Source of the DNA: Ferrovibrio sp046297895
Lineage (GTDB): Bacteria > Pseudomonadota > Alphaproteobacteria > Ferrovibrionales > Ferrovibrionaceae
DNA length: 64,000 bases
Assembly: GCF_046297895.1 (NCBI RefSeq)
Contig: NZ_JBKBHC010000002.1
Location: 124,001 to 188,000, forward strand
Direction: 5' to 3'
The notes under the pieces were generated by a model. That model was not told the DNA's origin and made no database searches. It worked only from the letters and a program-made list of their open reading frames with translations. This document shows positions 43,718-52,394 of this stretch, piece after piece. The position numbers were made by a program, and so were the translations under genes. Within the stretch, counting starts at the first letter, position 1; each line of letters begins with the position of its first letter.

Positions 43718-44602
43718 TCAGACCCTCTCGACCATTTTCCAACCGAACATGCCGGTTGGCCGGATGAACAGGATGACAAGCATGATGATGAACGGGAACA
43801 CATTGCCGACGGAGCCGCCGATGACCGGATCGACATAGGCCATAACCAGGCCTTGGATGATGCCGACGATGATCCCGGCAAGTAGCACGCCTCCGATCGA
43901 TTCAAAGCCGGCCAGTAAAGCGACCGGCAGCGCAGCCAGGCCGATCTCGGAGGCCAGGAAGCTGACCGATTTTCCGCTCAGGAAGATGATCGCGCCCAGC
44001 GTCGACAACACCGAGCCGAGGATCCAGGCAAATGCCACCGAGCGCTTGACCGAGATACCCATCGACACTGCCACCTGGTGGTCTTCCGCCACCGCCGTCA
44101 TGCGCAAGCCCGGACGCGTGCGGTTGAAGAACCAGGAGAGACCGAGGCCGACCACGATGGTGATCATGCCGCCGACGAACAACGAGCGCGGGATCAGGAT
44201 GTCGCCGATGATCACCGGCTGCAGCGGGAAGATGATCGGGAACGGCCGCACCTGCGGGCCAAACAACACCAAGATCAGACCGCGCAGTAGGATCAGCAGG
44301 CCGATGGTGACCATCACCATGGCAAAGACCGACTCACCCACCAGGCGCGAGAAAAAGATGCGCTCGATGGCAAAGCCGAATAGGGCCGCGGCAACGAAAG
44401 CCAGCGGAATGCCGATCCAGTATGGCAGGCCGATGGAGGTGATCATCCACCAGACCACGAAGCCGCCGAACACCACCAGCTCACCTTGGGCAAAATTGAA
44501 CACCTTGGAGGCGCGGTAGATGACGATGAAGCCCATGGCGATCAGGGCATACAACAACCCGATCAGCGCACCATTGATGGTGTAGTTTAGAAAGTCGCTC
44601 AT
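43718..44602 (-). CDS. livH: Liv-type ABC transporter permease, LivH family
   Basis: The 294-residue membrane protein has about 8 helices. It carries the N-terminal NGALIGLLYALIAMGFIVIY and the FNFAQGELVVFGG pattern typical of LivH, and the cytoplasmic coupling region near RPGLRMTAVAEDHQVAVSMG. Its start overlaps the acyl-CoA ligase stop (ATGA). Confidence 0.93.
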   Translation of the reverse strand: MSDFLNYTINGALIGLLYALIAMGFIVIYRASKVFNFAQGELVVFGGFVVWWMITSIGLPYWIGIPLAFVAAALFGFAIERIFFSRLVGESVFAMVMVTIGLLILLRGLILVLFGPQVRPFPIIFPLQPVIIGDILIPRSLFVGGMITIVVGLGLSWFFNRTRPGLRMTAVAEDHQVAVSMGISVKRSVAFAWILGSVLSTLGAIIFLSGKSVSFLASEIGLAALPVALLAGFESIGGVLLAGIIVGIIQGLVMAYVDPVIGGSVGNVFPFIIMLVILFIRPTGMFGWKMVERV

Positions 44603-46563
44603 GCGATGGCCCGCCTGTTGTCCTGCACTTCAATTACGTTGAAGCCCTCGTCGACATCGTTGATGCGCACTGTTGCCGAGAGCGTACCTTTACGACCATC
44701 CTGGTAGGTGATCAGGATGTTAACGGCCGCCGTGCTGCTGCCGCGATAGATCTCTTCCACCAGGGCCTGATAGCGTTCGGTGATGAATTCACGCCGCAAT
44801 TTGCGCGAACGGGTCAGCTCGCCTTCGTCAGGATCGAGTTCCTTGGGGAAATTGGCGAAGCGGCGCACGCGCGCATGTTCCGGCAGGAAGCGGTTGACGC
44901 GGCGGATATCCTCGCGGATCAGCGTCGCCACTTCCGGCTTCTGCGACAGGTCAGTGAAGGTGGAGTATGTGATGTTGCGCTCTTCCGCCCAGCGCGACAG
45001 CACCTCCATGTCGATATTGATCAGCGCGCCGACGAAATCGCGACTTTCATCGCCAAGGGTGAGGATGTCCTTGATGAAGGGGCTGAAGCGCAGCCGGGTT
45101 TCGATATATTGCGGCGGGAAGCTGTCGCCGCTGCGCATGCGGCGTAGGTCGCTGATTCGCTCGAGGAAGACCAGCTCGCCGCTCTCGGTCTGGGTGACGG
45201 CATCGCCAGTCTGGTACCAGCCATCCTGCAGACGCTCGTCGGACTTCTCCGGATTGCGGTAATACCCCTGGAAGAAGGAACCGCCGCGCACCAGCAGCTC
45301 GCCGGCCTCTGACAGTTTCCATTCCAGCGGCTTGCCGGCATCCGGATGTGGCTTCATCCAGTGGCCGACGGTCTCGAGGTTGTAGCTCTCGCTCTGGTGC
45401 AGGGTCAGCAGGCCGATCTCGGTAGCGCCGTAGATGTTGCGCAGCGGCACGCCGATGGCATGGAACAGCCGGAATACATCCGGCGCCATGGTGGCGCCAC
45501 CGCAGACCGGCAGGCTGAGCCGGGTCAGACCAAGTTTGTCGCGCAGCGGCTCCAGCACCAGCGCATCCGCCAGCGGATAGAGCAGCCGCGCCAGCAGCGG
45601 CGCCGGCTTGCCTTCCAGGCGACCGACATTCACCTGATGCCCGATCGCCACGCCCCATTCGTAGATGCGACGACGCAGCGGGCCGGCATCCAGCATGCGA
45701 GCCTGGATCGTCGCCGCCAGGCTTTCCCACTGCCGCGGCGCGAAGACCATCATCTCCACCGCAATTTCGCGCAGGTTTGCCAGAACCTGCTCGGGCGATT
45801 CCGGGAAATTCACCACCATCGGCACGGCCAGGCCCATGGTGACGCCGACGATCTGCTCGGTGATCCAGGCCGGCGCAATATAGGTTAGATAGTCGAGACC
45901 GGGCCGCACCTCGGCCGCACTCATGATGCGGTAGGCGTTGTCGATCATCATCTTGTGCGTGACGATCACGCCCTTGGGCCGGCCAGTGGTGCCCGACGTG
46001 TAAGACAGCACCGCGATATCGTCCGGCTGTCCTGCCGCCACCATCGCCTCGAAGGCAGCGGGACTGGCGCGGTGACGCTCGATACCCCGGGTTGTCACGT
46101 CCTGCGTGGTATGCAGCCCCTTGTCGCCGTAGGACCACATGCCCGTCGTGTCCCAGTACAGGATATGCCGCAGGCCTGGTACGGCATCGCGGATGGCCAG
46201 GCCCTTGTCGACCTGCTCCTGATCCTGGGCGATCAGGCAGACCGCCTCGCTGTCATTCAGAAGATAGTCGATTTCGCCAGCCGTCAGATCGGGGTAGAGC
46301 GATATGACCTTCGCTCCGAGCGCCAGTGCGGCAAACTCGGCCCAGAAATTGTCCGGCTCATTCTCGCCGATGATGGCAACCGTTTCGCCGCGCTTCACAC
46401 CCATGGCATCAAGCCCGAGAGCGAGGCCGCGCACCTGCTCGAGCACATCGCCGAAGCTGTATTCGCGCCAGATGCCGCGCTTCTTGTGGCGCTGCGCCAG
46501 GCGGCTGGGCTCCTGCTGGCCACGCAGCAGCAGCAGTTGGGGCAGGGTCTGCATCGCAATCAT
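44599..46563 (-). CDS. Long-chain-type acyl-CoA ligase embedded in the ABC operon
   Basis: The 654-residue AMP-forming ligase has LSYTSGTTGRPKGV (about residues 188-201), YGATEIG, GWYQTGDAV and a fatty-acyl-CoA-synthetase-type C-terminus. Its length and RRRIYEWGVAIG-type segment place it with long-chain or bulky-acid ligases. It sits between livG and livH and is coupled to both by overlapping stop and start codons. This suggests that the imported acid is trapped as its CoA ester on entry. Confidence 0.9.
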   Translation of the reverse strand: MIAMQTLPQLLLLRGQQEPSRLAQRHKKRGIWREYSFGDVLEQVRGLALGLDAMGVKRGETVAIIGENEPDNFWAEFAALALGAKVISLYPDLTAGEIDYLLNDSEAVCLIAQDQEQVDKGLAIRDAVPGLRHILYWDTTGMWSYGDKGLHTTQDVTTRGIERHRASPAAFEAMVAAGQPDDIAVLSYTSGTTGRPKGVIVTHKMMIDNAYRIMSAAEVRPGLDYLTYIAPAWITEQIVGVTMGLAVPMVVNFPESPEQVLANLREIAVEMMVFAPRQWESLAATIQARMLDAGPLRRRIYEWGVAIGHQVNVGRLEGKPAPLLARLLYPLADALVLEPLRDKLGLTRLSLPVCGGATMAPDVFRLFHAIGVPLRNIYGATEIGLLTLHQSESYNLETVGHWMKPHPDAGKPLEWKLSEAGELLVRGGSFFQGYYRNPEKSDERLQDGWYQTGDAVTQTESGELVFLERISDLRRMRSGDSFPPQYIETRLRFSPFIKDILTLGDESRDFVGALINIDMEVLSRWAEERNITYSTFTDLSQKPEVATLIREDIRRVNRFLPEHARVRRFANFPKELDPDEGELTRSRKLRREFITERYQALVEEIYRGSSTAAVNILITYQDGRKGTLSATVRINDVDEGFNVIEVQDNRRAIA

Positions 46564-47378
46564 CAGCGCGTTCCCTCACCCAGATAAGCCTTGAGCACCG
46601 CCGGATCGCGCTGGACTTCGGCTGGCGTGCCCTCGGCGATCTTGCGGCCAAAATCCAGCACGACCACGCGATCGGCCAGATCCATCACCACGCCCATGTC
46701 ATGCTCGACCAGCACCACCGGAATGCCGCGTGCCTCGCGCACATCCAGGATGAAACGGGCCAGATCTTCCTTTTCTTCGGTATTCATGCCGGCCATCGGC
46801 TCGTCCATCAGCAGGATTTTCGGCTCCTGCGCCAAGGCGCGACCAAGATCGACCCGCTTGCGCTGGCCATAGCCGAGCGTGCCGACCGGACGGTGGCGAA
46901 TCGCCTCCATCTCCAGCAGCTCGATGATTTCCTCCACCACCTCGCGCTGGGCGAATTCCTCATTGCGCGAGCGGCCGAAATGGATGAAGGCATCCAGGAT
47001 GCTGCTGCGCATGTGCATATGCCGGCCGATCATGATGTTTTCGATCACCGTCATGCCCGAGAAGATATGCGTGCCCTGGAAGGTGCGGGCGAGGCCGGCG
47101 CGCGCAATCTGGTGCACCGACTTGCCGATCACGGACGTGCCGTCGAACTGGATTTCGCCGCGCTGCGGACGATAGAAGCCGCTGAAGCAGTTCATCAGCG
47201 AGGATTTGCCGGCCCCGTTCGGGCCGATCACCGCGACCAGTTCGTCGCTGCAGATCTCAATGGTGACGCCATCCAGCGCCTTGATGCCGCCGAATTGCAA
47301 ACCGATGTCTTGGGCGGCGAGCACCGGACGCTTGCGCGCTCCGGCAGCCGCGCCATGCGGCACTGCCATCGCTTCCAC
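46563..47378 (-). CDS. livG: Liv-type ABC transporter ATP-binding protein, LivG family
   Basis: The 271-residue ATPase has Walker A GPNGAGKSS (about residues 44-52), a signature-like LGYGQRKRVDLGRAL and Walker B ILLMDEPMAGMN. It is the first gene of the operon livG-ligase-livH-livM-livK-livF. The GTG at 47378 is favoured because GGGAGGAAACGA precedes it; ATG 47369 is possible. It is divergent from a nitronate monooxygenase gene, with a TGAC-type operator between. Confidence 0.92.
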   Translation of the reverse strand: MEAMAVPHGAAAGARKRPVLAAQDIGLQFGGIKALDGVTIEICSDELVAVIGPNGAGKSSLMNCFSGFYRPQRGEIQFDGTSVIGKSVHQIARAGLARTFQGTHIFSGMTVIENIMIGRHMHMRSSILDAFIHFGRSRNEEFAQREVVEEIIELLEMEAIRHRPVGTLGYGQRKRVDLGRALAQEPKILLMDEPMAGMNTEEKEDLARFILDVREARGIPVVLVEHDMGVVMDLADRVVVLDFGRKIAEGTPAEVQRDPAVLKAYLGEGTR

Positions 47379-47460
47379 TCGTTTCCTCCCTGGCATCGGT
47401 CGAGTTCAATTCCCGGACCGGCCGGTCAGATTTGAATATCTGACCATATGGACGTCTAGT

Positions 47461-47474
47461 TTACTTACGGGTCA
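47461..47474. promoter_or_regulatory. TGAC-type operator-like site 2
   Basis: On the minus strand it reads TGACCCGTAAGTAA, matching site 1 at 10 of 14 positions and the site at 53672 at 11 of 14. It lies between livG and the first nitronate monooxygenase gene. Confidence 0.5.
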
Positions 47475-47518
47475 ATTCATGTCAACCTCTCTTTCACTGA
47501 TCCTGGGGAGGACATGAA

Positions 47519-48478
47519 ATGTCGATGCAATTCGGTAACCGCCAGCTCGCCGCGCGCTTCATGTCGCGGCTGCAACTTCCGGTCATCGCCGGACCGATGT
47601 TTTTGATTTCCGGGCCAGATCTGGTGATCGGTTGCTGCAATGCGGGAGTGGTCGGCTCCTTCCCCAGCCTGAATGCCCGCACGACAGCGCTGCTCGATGA
47701 ATGGCTGACGCGCATCGCCGCCGAAACCAGCAGCCCGAATGCTGCACCGTATGCGGTCAATATGATTGTCCATCCCAGCAACACGCGGCTGGAAGAAGAT
47801 ATGGCGCTGGTCGAAAAGCATAAGGCGCCATTGGTGATCGCCAGCGTCGGTAGTCCCGCCAACATCGTCGCCCGTGTTCATGCCTATGGCGGGCTGGTCT
47901 TTTCCGATGTGGCCTCGCTGAAACATGCACGGCGTGCAGCGGAGGTCGGCGTCGATGGCCTGATCCTGTTATGCGCCGGCTCGGGCGGCAATACCGGCTG
48001 GCTTAATCCCTTCGCTTTCGTCGGCGCCGTGCGCGAATTCTTCGACGGCCCGATCGTGCTGGCGGGTGCCATTTCACGCGGCCAGTATATTCATGTGGCG
48101 CAGGAAATGGGCGCCGACATGGCCTATATCGGCACCAGCTTTATCGTCACGCGCGAAAGCATGGCCAACGACAAGTATCGCGACATGCTGCTGGATGCCA
48201 ATGCGGACGACATCATCCTGACTGCAGAGATCACCGGTATTCCAGCCAATATGCTGCGCCAGAGCCTGGAGAGTGCCGGCCTGAAAACCGGAAAAAAGCA
48301 TGAAGGCGGCTTCAGCCTGCTGCGCGAAGTGGAAATGCTGAAAGCCTGGCGCGACATCTGGAGCGCCGGCCATGGCGTGGGCGATGTGCGGGCGGTGGAA
48401 AGCGTCGGCGACCTGGTGCGCCGGTTACAGGCGGATTACCTGGCGGCGCGCAACCGGCAAAACGTCACTGCGGCTTGA
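47519..48478 (+). CDS. Nitronate monooxygenase family protein with Asn in place of the active-site His
   Basis: The 319-residue FMN-dependent TIM barrel is of the 2-nitropropane dioxygenase family. FLISGPDLVIGCCNAGVVGSFPSL near the N-terminus (in part) and DMAYIGTSFIVTRES near the phosphate site are typical. The catalytic His of the family (GGH) is replaced: the sequence reads GSGGNTGWLNPF with Asn158. The paralogue at 53746 keeps His149. It may therefore be a different FMN reductase or an acyl-CoA-related enzyme. GGGGAGG precedes the start. Confidence 0.85.
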   Translation: MSMQFGNRQLAARFMSRLQLPVIAGPMFLISGPDLVIGCCNAGVVGSFPSLNARTTALLDEWLTRIAAETSSPNAAPYAVNMIVHPSNTRLEEDMALVEKHKAPLVIASVGSPANIVARVHAYGGLVFSDVASLKHARRAAEVGVDGLILLCAGSGGNTGWLNPFAFVGAVREFFDGPIVLAGAISRGQYIHVAQEMGADMAYIGTSFIVTRESMANDKYRDMLLDANADDIILTAEITGIPANMLRQSLESAGLKTGKKHEGGFSLLREVEMLKAWRDIWSAGHGVGDVRAVESVGDLVRRLQADYLAARNRQNVTAA

Positions 48479-49100
48479 GCGCATGCTCCAGCAGATCGGA
48501 GAACACGCTGGCGATACCCTCGCCGCTCATGTCGCCGTCGGGACGGAACCATTGCGTCATCCAGTTGATCGCGCCCATGAAGAAGAACACCGTCATGCGC
48601 GGATCGGCTTCGCGGATACTGCCGTCCTTGATGCCCTCGGTGATCAGTTCGCTGAACTTCTTCTGGAAATCGTCACGGCGCTTTGCGATCACAGCGCGGT
48701 TCTTGGGTTCGAGCGCGGCAAATTCGCTGAGCACCGCGCAGGAGCCGATCTCGCTGGTGATCAGTTCGATATAGCGGCGACAGACCAGTACGATCTTCTC
48801 GCGCCCTGTCTCGCCATGCTCGACGGCGTAATCATAGGCCACGTTGCCGAGATCCTGCGCCAGCATGTGGCATTCGAACAGGATCTCCTGCTTGTTGGTG
48901 ACATAGTAGTACAGCGCCGGCTTGGTGACGCCCAAGGTCTTGGCAACGTCGTCCAGGGAGGTGTCGTGATAGCCGCGTGCGCTGAAAGCGCGGGCCGCTT
49001 CGCGCAGCAGGGCCGTGCGCTTCAGCGCAAAAAGCTGATCGCGGCTGGGCGCCACATTCTTCCAGGCCGACGGTTTGCGACCGCGCTGTGCCACACGCAT
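48465..49100 (-). CDS. TetR family regulator of catabolic module B
   Basis: The 211-residue protein has a helix-turn-helix at about residues 28-72 (AARAFSARGYHDTSLDDVAKTLGVTK, then YYYVTNKQEIL) and a TetR_C-type helical domain, resembling FadR-type acyl-CoA-sensing repressors. Its 3' end overlaps the convergent nitronate monooxygenase gene by 14 bases. A TGAC-type site lies in the divergent region toward the CoA-transferase gene, and similar sites lie before three other divergent gene pairs, so it is the natural candidate for the module regulator. Confidence 0.87.
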   Translation of the reverse strand: MRVAQRGRKPSAWKNVAPSRDQLFALKRTALLREAARAFSARGYHDTSLDDVAKTLGVTKPALYYYVTNKQEILFECHMLAQDLGNVAYDYAVEHGETGREKIVLVCRRYIELITSEIGSCAVLSEFAALEPKNRAVIAKRRDDFQKKFSELITEGIKDGSIREADPRMTVFFFMGAINWMTQWFRPDGDMSGEGIASVFSDLLEHALKPQ

Positions 49101-49196
49101 TCTCCCTTGAAACTTACCCGAAACGCCGGCCAGCCCAGGCAGGCGGCGGCGCCAAAACCCGGGAATCGGGCCGGCGGCTGGAAACTTTCAACAATC

Positions 49197-49210
49197 TTAC
49201 CGCAAAGTCA
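49197..49210. promoter_or_regulatory. TGAC-type operator-like site 3
   Basis: On the minus strand it reads TGACTTTGCGGTAA, 11 of 14 matches to the site at 53672. It lies between the TetR gene and the CoA-transferase gene, a position suited to autoregulation. Confidence 0.4.
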
Positions 49211-49315
49211 AACAAGCTGTCCGGAATGCAGAATCTATTTACCACGGGGGCGAGGCTGCCGACTCGAGCCACCCGGCCATGGGCAAAATCGAAGCGTAAG
49301 CAGCAGGAGGGGAAG

Positions 49316-50419
49316 ATGAAAGGGATTTTCGACGGCGTCCGCGTGCTCTCACTGGCCGAGCAGTTGCCCGGCCCGTATGCCACCCTGCTGCTGGCCGATC
49401 TCGGCGCCGATGTGATTCTGGTGGAGCGGCCTTCAGGTGGCGACCCGGCACGGGCCTTTCCGTCCTTCTTCCGTGCCGTGGGGCGCAACAAGCGCAGCCT
49501 TTGCCTCGATCTGAAATCCGAAGCCGACCGGGCTGAATTCATAGCCCTCGCGGGGAGTGCCGATGTGGTGCTGGAAGGCTACCGGCCCGGCACCATGGAC
49601 CGTCTCGGCATCGGTTATGCGACGCTGTCCGCCGTCAATCCGCGGCTGATTTATGCTTCCATCACCGGCTTTGGCCAGAACGGCCCGAGCCGACTGCGAC
49701 CGGCCCATGATCTGTCCTACCAGGCGGTGGCAGGCATGGTGTTCGGCAGTGCCGGCGCGCCACCCGCGATGCCGGAAATCCCGCTGGGCGACCTTTCCAG
49801 CGCCACCTTCGCCGCCTTTGCCATCGCCGCCGCCCTCTATGGCCGCGAGCGCAGCGGGCATGGCACCGCCATCGATGTCTCGATGACCGATGGCCTGGTC
49901 TCGTTGATGGCGCCCTATCTCGTGCCGCATATGAGCGGCGACAAGGCCTTCGAAGTTTTCGACGAGCCGGCCTACGGCATCTTCACCTGCGGCGACGGCA
50001 AGCAGCTGACGCTCAGCATCGCGCATGAGGATCATTTCTGGGCCACACTGTGCCATGCCCTGGAGCTGCCGCAGCATGCCGGGCTGAAAGCGGCGGAACG
50101 GCGGCGGCGGCGCACCGAACTGCACGGGGAGATATCAGCACTGCTGGCACAGCAGCCGCGTACCCACTGGGCCACGGTGTTCGATACTGCCGGCAATATC
50201 GCCTGGTCGCCGCTGCATGATTTCACCGGCGTTTTGCAGGATCCGCATTTCCGCGCGCGCGGCCTGTTCCAGCAGTTGCCCAGCGGTGAAGAACATATCT
50301 TGCAGCCAGTGCAGTTCTCCGCCTATCACAGCGTCATCCGGCGCGGTGCGCCGGGCCTGGGCGAACACACGGCAGAAATTCTTGGACGCGACCGCGCGAC
50401 GGTTAAAGCTGCGGGTTGA
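49316..50419 (+). CDS. CoA-transferase family III (CaiB/BaiF) protein
   Basis: The 367-residue formyl-CoA-transferase-type enzyme moves CoA between carboxylic acids. Conserved parts are the N-terminal GVRVLSLAEQLPGPYATLLLADLGAD (in part), RNKRSLCLDLKS, the YASITGFGQNGP segment and the HDLSYQAVAG region that holds the catalytic Asp. ATG 49316 follows GGAGGGG; upstream open frame is a shadow. Its end overlaps the convergent quinone-oxidoreductase-like gene by 17 bases. Confidence 0.9.
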   Translation: MKGIFDGVRVLSLAEQLPGPYATLLLADLGADVILVERPSGGDPARAFPSFFRAVGRNKRSLCLDLKSEADRAEFIALAGSADVVLEGYRPGTMDRLGIGYATLSAVNPRLIYASITGFGQNGPSRLRPAHDLSYQAVAGMVFGSAGAPPAMPEIPLGDLSSATFAAFAIAAALYGRERSGHGTAIDVSMTDGLVSLMAPYLVPHMSGDKAFEVFDEPAYGIFTCGDGKQLTLSIAHEDHFWATLCHALELPQHAGLKAAERRRRRTELHGEISALLAQQPRTHWATVFDTAGNIAWSPLHDFTGVLQDPHFRARGLFQQLPSGEEHILQPVQFSAYHSVIRRGAPGLGEHTAEILGRDRATVKAAG

Positions 50420-51554
50420 TCAGATATTTGACGCCGCTGCGCTTTTCCATGTAGGCGGCCACGGTCCGCGGCTGGACGGCATCGGCCAGTGAAATGGTGG
50501 CGGCATAGCTGGTGGCGAAGGTGGTGTGCAGCTCGTCGCAGACGCGTTGGCGCAGCCTCGCCTGCGTCGCCGCATCGGTCTGCTGCAGGAAATCGAACAG
50601 CAGCCAGCCGGACACGCTCCAGTTCAGGCCAACGATACGACTGATCTCGATCGGCGCGCGGTCGAGCGCGCCGTAGACGAAGGCTTGCTTCAGCACATTG
50701 GTGCCATAACGGCTGTAGCGCGTGGCCTGCTGCGACGCGGCCGCCTCCATGGCGCCCAGGATGCGCCCGGTCAACGCGCCGCCCACGGCATCGAAACAGG
50801 CGGTCGCACCGGTGGCGGCCAGCGCCAGCGCCAGATCCTGCCGGAAGTCCGGCGCGGCACTGCTGCAGACATGTTCGGCGCCAAGCGCGCGCAGTTCCGC
50901 CACCTGGTCATCGCGGCGCACGATATTCACCAGCGGCACGCCATCCTGCCGGCAGGCGCGGATCAGCATCTTGCCGACGCTGGACGCCGCCGCCGTGTGG
51001 ACAATCGCCTTGTGCCCATTACGCCGGGCGGTTTCCAGCAGGCCGAGCACAGTCAGCGGATTGACCAGGGCCGCCGCGCCCTCGGCCGGACTGGTGCCAT
51101 CGGGCAGCACCAGGATGTCGGTCACTGCGATCCGCCGGTATTGTGCATAGGCGCCGTCGCCGATCATGGCCACGGTCTTGCCCAGCAGTGCTTCCTGGCC
51201 GGGCCCGGCCGCCACCACCACACCGGCACCCTCCACGCCGGCCGGCAGCGGCTGATCGATGCGCAGGGCGACAAACGGCAGCGCGGCCGGCGGCACCGGC
51301 GCCACCAGCACCGGCTGTCGCACGGTTCCCTCCAGCCGGGCCGCTGAAAGATCGGCCGGGCCGAACAGCAGGCCCATGTCGGTAGGATTGATTGGCGCAG
51401 CCTCAACCCGAACCACGACTTCGTTTGTGGCAGGAACTCCGGTAGCTTGCTCGGTCAAGGCGATGCGCAGCTCGCCCGCCGCCGTGATACAGGACCGCAA
51501 AACCAGGCCGCGCCAGTCTTCGCCACCTGCCTGGACCGTCGTTTTCTGTGTCAT
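50403..51554 (-). CDS. Zinc-free MDR oxidoreductase (quinone oxidoreductase/enoyl reductase type)
   Basis: The 383-residue medium-chain dehydrogenase/reductase has an N-terminal GroES-like domain (NEVVVRVEAAPINPTDMGLLFG, in part) and a Rossmann domain with HTAAASSVGKMLIRACRQ. The zinc-ligand cysteines of alcohol dehydrogenases are absent, so it should be NAD(P)H-dependent on enones or enoyl-CoA. It precedes the hydratase gene on the opposite side of a 29-base gap in the same direction as the acyl-CoA dehydrogenase unit. Confidence 0.85.
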   Translation of the reverse strand: MTQKTTVQAGGEDWRGLVLRSCITAAGELRIALTEQATGVPATNEVVVRVEAAPINPTDMGLLFGPADLSAARLEGTVRQPVLVAPVPPAALPFVALRIDQPLPAGVEGAGVVVAAGPGQEALLGKTVAMIGDGAYAQYRRIAVTDILVLPDGTSPAEGAAALVNPLTVLGLLETARRNGHKAIVHTAAASSVGKMLIRACRQDGVPLVNIVRRDDQVAELRALGAEHVCSSAAPDFRQDLALALAATGATACFDAVGGALTGRILGAMEAAASQQATRYSRYGTNVLKQAFVYGALDRAPIEISRIVGLNWSVSGWLLFDFLQQTDAATQARLRQRVCDELHTTFATSYAATISLADAVQPRTVAAYMEKRSGVKYLINPQL

Positions 51555-51583
51555 GGCTGCTGCCTTGCGATGCCGAAACGGAT

Positions 51584-52369
51584 TTAGCGACCCTGGAATA
51601 CAGGCTTGCGCTTTTCCACGAAGGCCGCGATGCCCTCTTGCGCATCTGCTGAATCGACGCAGGCGGCAATACCGCGCGCCTCCAGCTCCAGCTGGGTTTC
51701 CAGGCTGGTAGATTCTGAATCGGTCAGCAGGTTTTTCATGCGGCCAAAGGCCGCCGTCGGGCCGCTGGCAAGGCTTTCCGCCATCTGGGTGGCGGCACCG
51801 GTCAGCTGATCGGGCGCAACCACCTGGTCGGCGATGCCCCAGTCGAGCGCCTCGGCCGCCGGCACCCTGCGGCCCTGCAACATCATCAGGCGGGCGCGAT
51901 GCGACCCGATGCGGCGCGGTAGCGTCCAGGACTGCCCGCCATCGGCAGAAAGTCCGGCCGCGGCATAGGCCGAGGCGAATTGCGCCGTGTCGGATGCGAT
52001 GAGGAAATCGCAGGCCAGCGCCAGACTGAAGCCGGCACCTGCGGCAGGGCCGTTCACGGCCGCGATGCTCGGCGCCCGCATCCGTGCCAGCGCGGCGATC
52101 GCGCCATGCAGATGCAGGGTCATGGTGCGGATGCTGAGTGCGGTTTCGGTCGGATCGCGCATACCGCTGAGATCGCCGCCGACGCAGAAGAAACGCCCGC
52201 TGCCGGTCAGCACCACGGCACGAACAGCAATGTCAGCCTCACAGCGCCGCACGGCCTCGGCAAGATCGGTTAGCAGCGCGACATTCATACCGTTGCCGGC
52301 CTCCGGCCGCGCCAGCGTCAGCCACGCCACCGCGCCCCTGCGTTCAAACGTCACCAGCTTGTCGGTCAT
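51584..52369 (-). CDS. Enoyl-CoA hydratase/isomerase, PaaG-like
   Basis: The 261-residue crotonase-fold protein has GRFFCVGGDLSGM and GPAAGAGFSLALACDFLIA for the oxyanion hole. The segment AAAGLSADGGQSWTLPRRIG carries an Asp where PaaG-type isomerases have their catalytic acid. It could therefore shift double bonds rather than hydrate. The start at 52369 follows GGGACGTGGC and removes an unsupported extension. It lies 25 bases after the acyl-CoA dehydrogenase gene. Confidence 0.87.
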   Translation of the reverse strand: MTDKLVTFERRGAVAWLTLARPEAGNGMNVALLTDLAEAVRRCEADIAVRAVVLTGSGRFFCVGGDLSGMRDPTETALSIRTMTLHLHGAIAALARMRAPSIAAVNGPAAGAGFSLALACDFLIASDTAQFASAYAAAGLSADGGQSWTLPRRIGSHRARLMMLQGRRVPAAEALDWGIADQVVAPDQLTGAATQMAESLASGPTAAFGRMKNLLTDSESTSLETQLELEARGIAACVDSADAQEGIAAFVEKRKPVFQGR

Positions 52370-52394
52370 GCCACGTCCCTCCGTTCCGGATCCG

